Of a DNA stretch of 8,872 bases, positions 6,241 through 8,872 are shown in pieces. The notes below the pieces were generated by a model. It did not search any database and had not been told where the DNA came from. It saw only the letters and a program-made list of their open reading frames with translations. Each line of letters begins with the position of its first letter. Within the stretch, counting starts at the first letter, position 1. The stretch comes from Gammaproteobacteria bacterium. Lineage in GTDB: Bacteria; Pseudomonadota; Gammaproteobacteria; Steroidobacterales; Steroidobacteraceae. The stretch is taken from assembly GCA_030830595.1 (NCBI GenBank), contig JAURMS010000286.1, forward strand, positions 1 to 8,872, in the 5' to 3' direction. The translations under genes were made by a program, and so were the position numbers.

Positions 6241-7131
6241 TCAACGCAGGCCCGACAGGCCCAGGTAGCCACCGACGATCTCAGGCCCCCAGAGCATGGC
6301 GATCCAGCCCGCACCGGCCAGGTAGGGACCGAATGGGATCGGCATGTCGCGACCCATCTTCCGGAAGACCATCAGGCTGATGCCGACCAGGGCGCCGACC
6401 AGCGCGGAGAGCATCAGGATCAGGGGCAGCATCTGCCAGCCCAGCCAGGCGCCCAACGCCGCGAACAACTTGAAGTCGCCGAAACCCATGCCTTCCTTGC
6501 CGGTGACCAGCTTGAAGCCCTCGAAGACCAGCCGCAGGAACAGGTAGCCGGCCGCGGCCCCGATCACGGCATCGCGGGTCGAGACGGGCAGCGGCCAGGG
6601 CGAGGCGGGGTCGTGGGCGAGGCTGGCCAGCAGGCCCAGCCACAGCAGCGGCAGGGTGATGGCATCCGGCAGCAGCTGGGTATCCAGGTCGATGCCAGTC
6701 AGGGCCACCAGGCACCAGGTGATGACGAGCGCGCAAAAGGCCTCGAAGCCGAAACCGAAGTGCCAGGCGACGGCTGCACTCAGCAGGCCCGTGGCCAGTT
6801 CCACCAGCGGGTAGCGCGGCGAGATGCCGGCCTCGCAATCTGCACAGCGGCCGCGCAGGATGAGCCAGCCCAGCACCGGCAGGTTGTGCCAGGCGCGGAT
6901 CGGGTGCTGGCAGTGCGGACAGCGTGAGGGCGGGGAGACAAGGGACAAGGCTTCCCCCGGGTCCAGTTCGCGCCCTTCCAGTTCGGCGCATTGGGCGCGC
7001 CATTCGCGCTCCATCATGCGTGGCACGCGCAGGATGACCACGTTCAGGAAGCTGCCAATGGCGAGGCCGAGCAGGCCGGCCGCTGCCGCGAAGGCCGCAG
7101 GGCTTTGCTGTAGAAGGATCAGGGTGTCCAC
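6241..7131 (-). CDS. pilD: Type IV prepilin peptidase / N-methyltransferase PilD
   Basis: This inner-membrane aspartyl protease cleaves the leader of type IV prepilins and type II secretion pseudopilins and N-methylates the new first residue. Features from the GTG at 7131 (296 residues; the P. aeruginosa protein is 290): an N-terminal membrane helix with LGLAIGSFLNVVILRVPRMMER (21-42), a cytoplasmic zinc loop with Cys71-x2-Cys74 and Cys96-x2-Cys99, then several membrane helices. The two predicted catalytic aspartates are Asp148 in GIDLDTQLLPD and Asp219 in the GMGFGDFKL (GxGD) motif; the end has PIPFGPYLAGAGWI. The long form with the cysteine loop indicates the full methylating type. The start is uncertain: GTG 7164 is in frame and would overlap pilC by 14 bp; GTG 7131 fits family length. 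Neither has a clear Shine-Dalgarno. It lies 19 bp after pilC. Confidence 0.96.
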   Translation of the reverse strand: MDTLILLQQSPAAFAAAAGLLGLAIGSFLNVVILRVPRMMEREWRAQCAELEGRELDPGEALSLVSPPSRCPHCQHPIRAWHNLPVLGWLILRGRCADCEAGISPRYPLVELATGLLSAAVAWHFGFGFEAFCALVITWCLVALTGIDLDTQLLPDAITLPLLWLGLLASLAHDPASPWPLPVSTRDAVIGAAAGYLFLRLVFEGFKLVTGKEGMGFGDFKLFAALGAWLGWQMLPLILMLSALVGALVGISLMVFRKMGRDMPIPFGPYLAGAGWIAMLWGPEIVGGYLGLSGLR

Positions 7132-7138
7132 GGGCGAC

Positions 7139-7152
7139 GAGCCAGGCGGCTC
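7139..7152 (-). repeat. Short perfect hairpin between pilC and pilD
   Basis: On the minus strand GAGCC-GCCT-GGCTC forms a perfect 5-bp stem with a 4-nt loop. It uses the last two bases of the pilC stop codon and fills most of the 19-bp gap before the pilD GTG, leaving 7 nt between the stem and that start. There is no T-run after it, so it is not a normal terminator; it could modulate pilD translation. A stem this short in GC-rich DNA may be chance. Confidence 0.4.
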
Positions 7153-8374
7153 AGATGACGGCACCCATCTTGAAGATCGGCAGGTACATGGCAATCACCA
7201 GGCCACCCACCAATACACCCAAGATGACCATGATCATGGGCTCGAGCAGGCTGGACAGGCTGTCGACCGCGGTATCGACCTCGAGCTCATAAAAATCGGC
7301 CACCTTGGCCGCCATGGCGTCGAGGGAACCGGCTTCTTCGCCCACGGCAATCATTTGCACTACCATGTTGGGAAACAGGCCGGTGCTCTCCATGGCCCGC
7401 TGCAGACGGATGCCGGTGGCGACCTCGTCCTTCATCCTAAGGGTAGCTTCCTCATAGACGATATTGCCCGTAGCGCCGGCGACTGAGGTCATCGCTTCCA
7501 CAAGGGGTACGCCCGCAGAAAACATCGTCGAGAGGGTGCGGGAAAAACGGGCTATCGCCGCTTTGACCAGAATTGGGCCGATGACCGGGATCTTCAACAT
7601 GAAGCGATCGATGAACTGCCGCATGGCACGCGAGCGCTTGTGGAAATAAGCGAAGGCTCCTCCGACGCCCCCGAGAACTACAGCGATCATCCAGCCATCC
7701 GACTGCACGAAATTCGACATGTTTATGACCATGCGGGTAAAGGCTGGCAGGTCTGCACCAAAGCCCTTGAACAGTTCCTCGAACTGCGGGATCACGAATA
7801 TCAACAGCACCAGAGTCACGATGATCGCAACCACCATCACCGCGGCCGGATAGAACAGGGCTTTCTTGATCTTTTTCTTTAGAGCCTCGGTCTTTTCCTT
7901 GTAGGTGGCCACCTTGTCCAGGAGGCTCTCCAACGCACCGGCCTGTTCGCCGGCTTCAACCAGGTTGACGTAAAGGTCGTCGAAATAGAGCGGGTGCTTG
8001 CGCAGAGCTTCGTGCAGGGCCGTGCCGGACTCGACGTCTGCCTTGATGTCGAGAACGAGCCGTTGCATCGCCGGCTTCTCGTGGCCGACGCCGACGATCT
8101 CGAAGGACTGCACCAGCGGGATGCCACTAGAAAGCATGGTGGCGAGCTGCCGACTGAAGATGGCGATATCGAGGGGGGTGATTTTCCCGCCCCCACCCTG
8201 AAACAGTTTGCGCTCGCGGCGAACGCGAACCGGCACGACACCCTGCCGGCGAAGTTCGGCCCGGACGTCCTTTTCATTGGAGCCGAGCGAGCGCCCCTTA
8301 ACGCGGTTGCCTTTCCGGTCGGTGCCCTCCCATAGCCAAGGCGTTTCCTTGCCAGCGACTGCTGCCTGGGCCAT
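7151..8374 (-). CDS. pilC: Type IV pilus inner-membrane platform protein PilC (GspF/T2SF family)
   Basis: PilC is the polytopic platform that couples the PilB/PilT ATPases to pilin insertion and extraction. The 407-residue product (family about 400-410) shows the expected duplicated T2SF domain: FSRQLATMLSSGIPLVQS (73-90) is repeated as FSRTLSTMFSAGVPLVEA (277-294), and LVEAGEQAGALESLLDKVA (138-156) as IAVGEEAGSLDAMAAKVA (342-359). Three membrane helices are visible at about 175-197, 227-244 and 377-400. The N-terminal part (about 12-55) has the soluble WEGTDRKGNRVKG start typical of PilC. The ATG at 8374 is supported by a GGTGGAG Shine-Dalgarno 10 nt upstream. It follows pilB by 7 bp and precedes pilD by 19 bp, the canonical pilBCD order. 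The window alone does not show whether it serves a type IVa pilus or DNA uptake. Confidence 0.97.
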   Translation of the reverse strand: MAQAAVAGKETPWLWEGTDRKGNRVKGRSLGSNEKDVRAELRRQGVVPVRVRRERKLFQGGGGKITPLDIAIFSRQLATMLSSGIPLVQSFEIVGVGHEKPAMQRLVLDIKADVESGTALHEALRKHPLYFDDLYVNLVEAGEQAGALESLLDKVATYKEKTEALKKKIKKALFYPAAVMVVAIIVTLVLLIFVIPQFEELFKGFGADLPAFTRMVINMSNFVQSDGWMIAVVLGGVGGAFAYFHKRSRAMRQFIDRFMLKIPVIGPILVKAAIARFSRTLSTMFSAGVPLVEAMTSVAGATGNIVYEEATLRMKDEVATGIRLQRAMESTGLFPNMVVQMIAVGEEAGSLDAMAAKVADFYELEVDTAVDSLSSLLEPMIMVILGVLVGGLVIAMYLPIFKMGAVI

Positions 8375-8381
8375 GACTGCG

Positions 8382-8872
8382 TTACTCCACCGTGACCCGG
8401 TTGACTTCCTCGAGGCTGGTCATACCGGTGCGGACTTTATGAAGCCCTGAGGTGCGCAAGTCCCAGACGCCTTCCTTGCTGGCCTGGTCGCGGATGTCCG
8501 GCGCGCTGCCGCCGGCTAGGATGATGCGGCCGATGGGGTCGGTGACCGGCATGACTTCATAGATGCCCACGCGGCCTCTGTAGCCGTCCGTGCACTGGTT
8601 GCAGCCCACCGGGCGATGCACGCGGAACTTGGGATCGTTGGCCTCTTCCTCGGAGAAGCCTTCCTTGATGGCCGCTTCTACCGGGATCTTGACCGGCTCC
8701 TTGCAGTTCTGGCACAGCCGACGGGCCAGGCGCTGGGCGATGATCAGGGAGACCGCCGTGGCAATGGAGTAGGGCTTCACGCCCATGTCCATCAACCGGG
8801 TCAAGGACTGGGGGGCATCGTTGGTGTGCAGGGTGGATAGCACGAGGTGGCCGGTTTGGGAGGCCTTGACGG
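8382..8872 (-). CDS. pilB: Type IV pilus extension ATPase PilB, C-terminal part (5' end outside window)
   Basis: This is the last 162 residues of a GspE/PilB-family hexameric ATPase that powers pilus extension at the cytoplasmic face of the inner membrane. The frame is open to the right edge, reading KASQTGHLVLSTLHTND, the conserved stretch after Walker B that contains the His-box (STLHTN). It continues with the tetracysteine zinc site LCQNC (with RRLC) and GCNQC, then DGYRGRVGIYEVMPV, the usual PilB/GspE C-terminal signature. The tetracysteine site argues for PilB/GspE rather than the retraction ATPase PilT. The genes after it (pilC, pilD) identify it as pilB. Walker A and B and the N-terminal domain are outside the window. 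The stop is TAA at 8382-8384, 7 bp before pilC. Confidence 0.95.
   Translation of the reverse strand, partial: VKASQTGHLVLSTLHTNDAPQSLTRLMDMGVKPYSIATAVSLIIAQRLARRLCQNCKEPVKIPVEAAIKEGFSEEEANDPKFRVHRPVGCNQCTDGYRGRVGIYEVMPVTDPIGRIILAGGSAPDIRDQASKEGVWDLRTSGLHKVRTGMTSLEEVNRVTVE
8385..8391 (-). promoter_or_regulatory. Ribosome binding site of pilC
   Basis: The minus strand reads GGTGGAG just before the pilB TAA stop, 10 nt upstream of the pilC ATG. It is the clearest Shine-Dalgarno in the window and sits inside the last codons of pilB. Confidence 0.65.

Noticed and set aside
6231..6314. N-terminal extension of coaE into pilD
   Set aside because: CoaE proteins begin a few residues before the P-loop strand, as with the ATG at 6230; the extension overlaps pilD coding sequence.
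1..8872. Search by eye for defence systems, mobile elements, CRISPR arrays, tRNA genes and riboswitches
   Set aside because: Every stretch is accounted for by ordinary chromosomal genes; no transposase, integrase, direct-repeat array, target-site duplication or RNA gene was seen, and base composition looks uniform.

Overview
This window is a GC-rich chromosomal segment (about 65% GC by eye) from what is almost certainly a gammaproteobacterium outside the enterics. The evidence is a SecA with the C-terminal zinc finger next to a MutT Nudix protein, a yacG-zapD-coaE cluster (ZapD is a beta/gammaproteobacterial division factor), and a type IV pilus pilB-pilC-pilD set closest in motif content to the Pseudomonas proteins. 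I cannot name the genus; Chromatiales-like or Pseudomonas-like lineages fit.

Layout: two tightly packed gene arrays converge. The left array, on the plus strand, holds the 3' end of secA (1-614), a two-domain Nudix/ThiE-like mutT gene (617-1555) and an aldehyde dehydrogenase gene (1552-2964). The right array, on the minus strand, reads from the right edge inward: pilB (3' part, 8872-8382), pilC (8374-7151), pilD (7131-6241), coaE (6230-5595), zapD (5590-4814), yacG (4814-4629), a thiopurine-methyltransferase-family gene tpm (4627-3971), and a zinc-independent medium-chain dehydrogenase/reductase gene (3967-2945). The two arrays collide tail to tail with a 20-bp overlap of the last codons. With the starts chosen here only about 46 bp of the window is non-coding; the largest gap is 19 bp. 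There is no stretch without a gene longer than that, and I see no RNA gene, insertion sequence, CRISPR array or prophage.

How the genes work together: PilB (extension ATPase), PilC (inner-membrane platform) and PilD (prepilin peptidase/methylase) are the core of the type IV pilus or pseudopilus assembly machine; the pilin gene is not in view. CoaE makes coenzyme A, ZapD bundles FtsZ, and YacG is a small zinc protein that inhibits gyrase in E. coli. The frame secA-mutT / yacG-zapD-coaE-pilus genes is the same as the E. coli order secA-mutT / yacG-zapD-coaE-(guaC)-hofC-hofB. What differs is three enzyme genes (aldehyde dehydrogenase, MDR reductase, TPMT-like methyltransferase) between mutT and yacG. 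All three belong to families that can act on reactive carbonyls or toxic thiol/metalloid compounds, so a detoxification role is a reasonable but unproven guess.

I did not find a clear new multi-gene system here. The points most worth checking are the palindromic stop-codon overlap between the two converging arrays, the three-gene insert, and the strongly degenerate ThiE-like half of the MutT protein.
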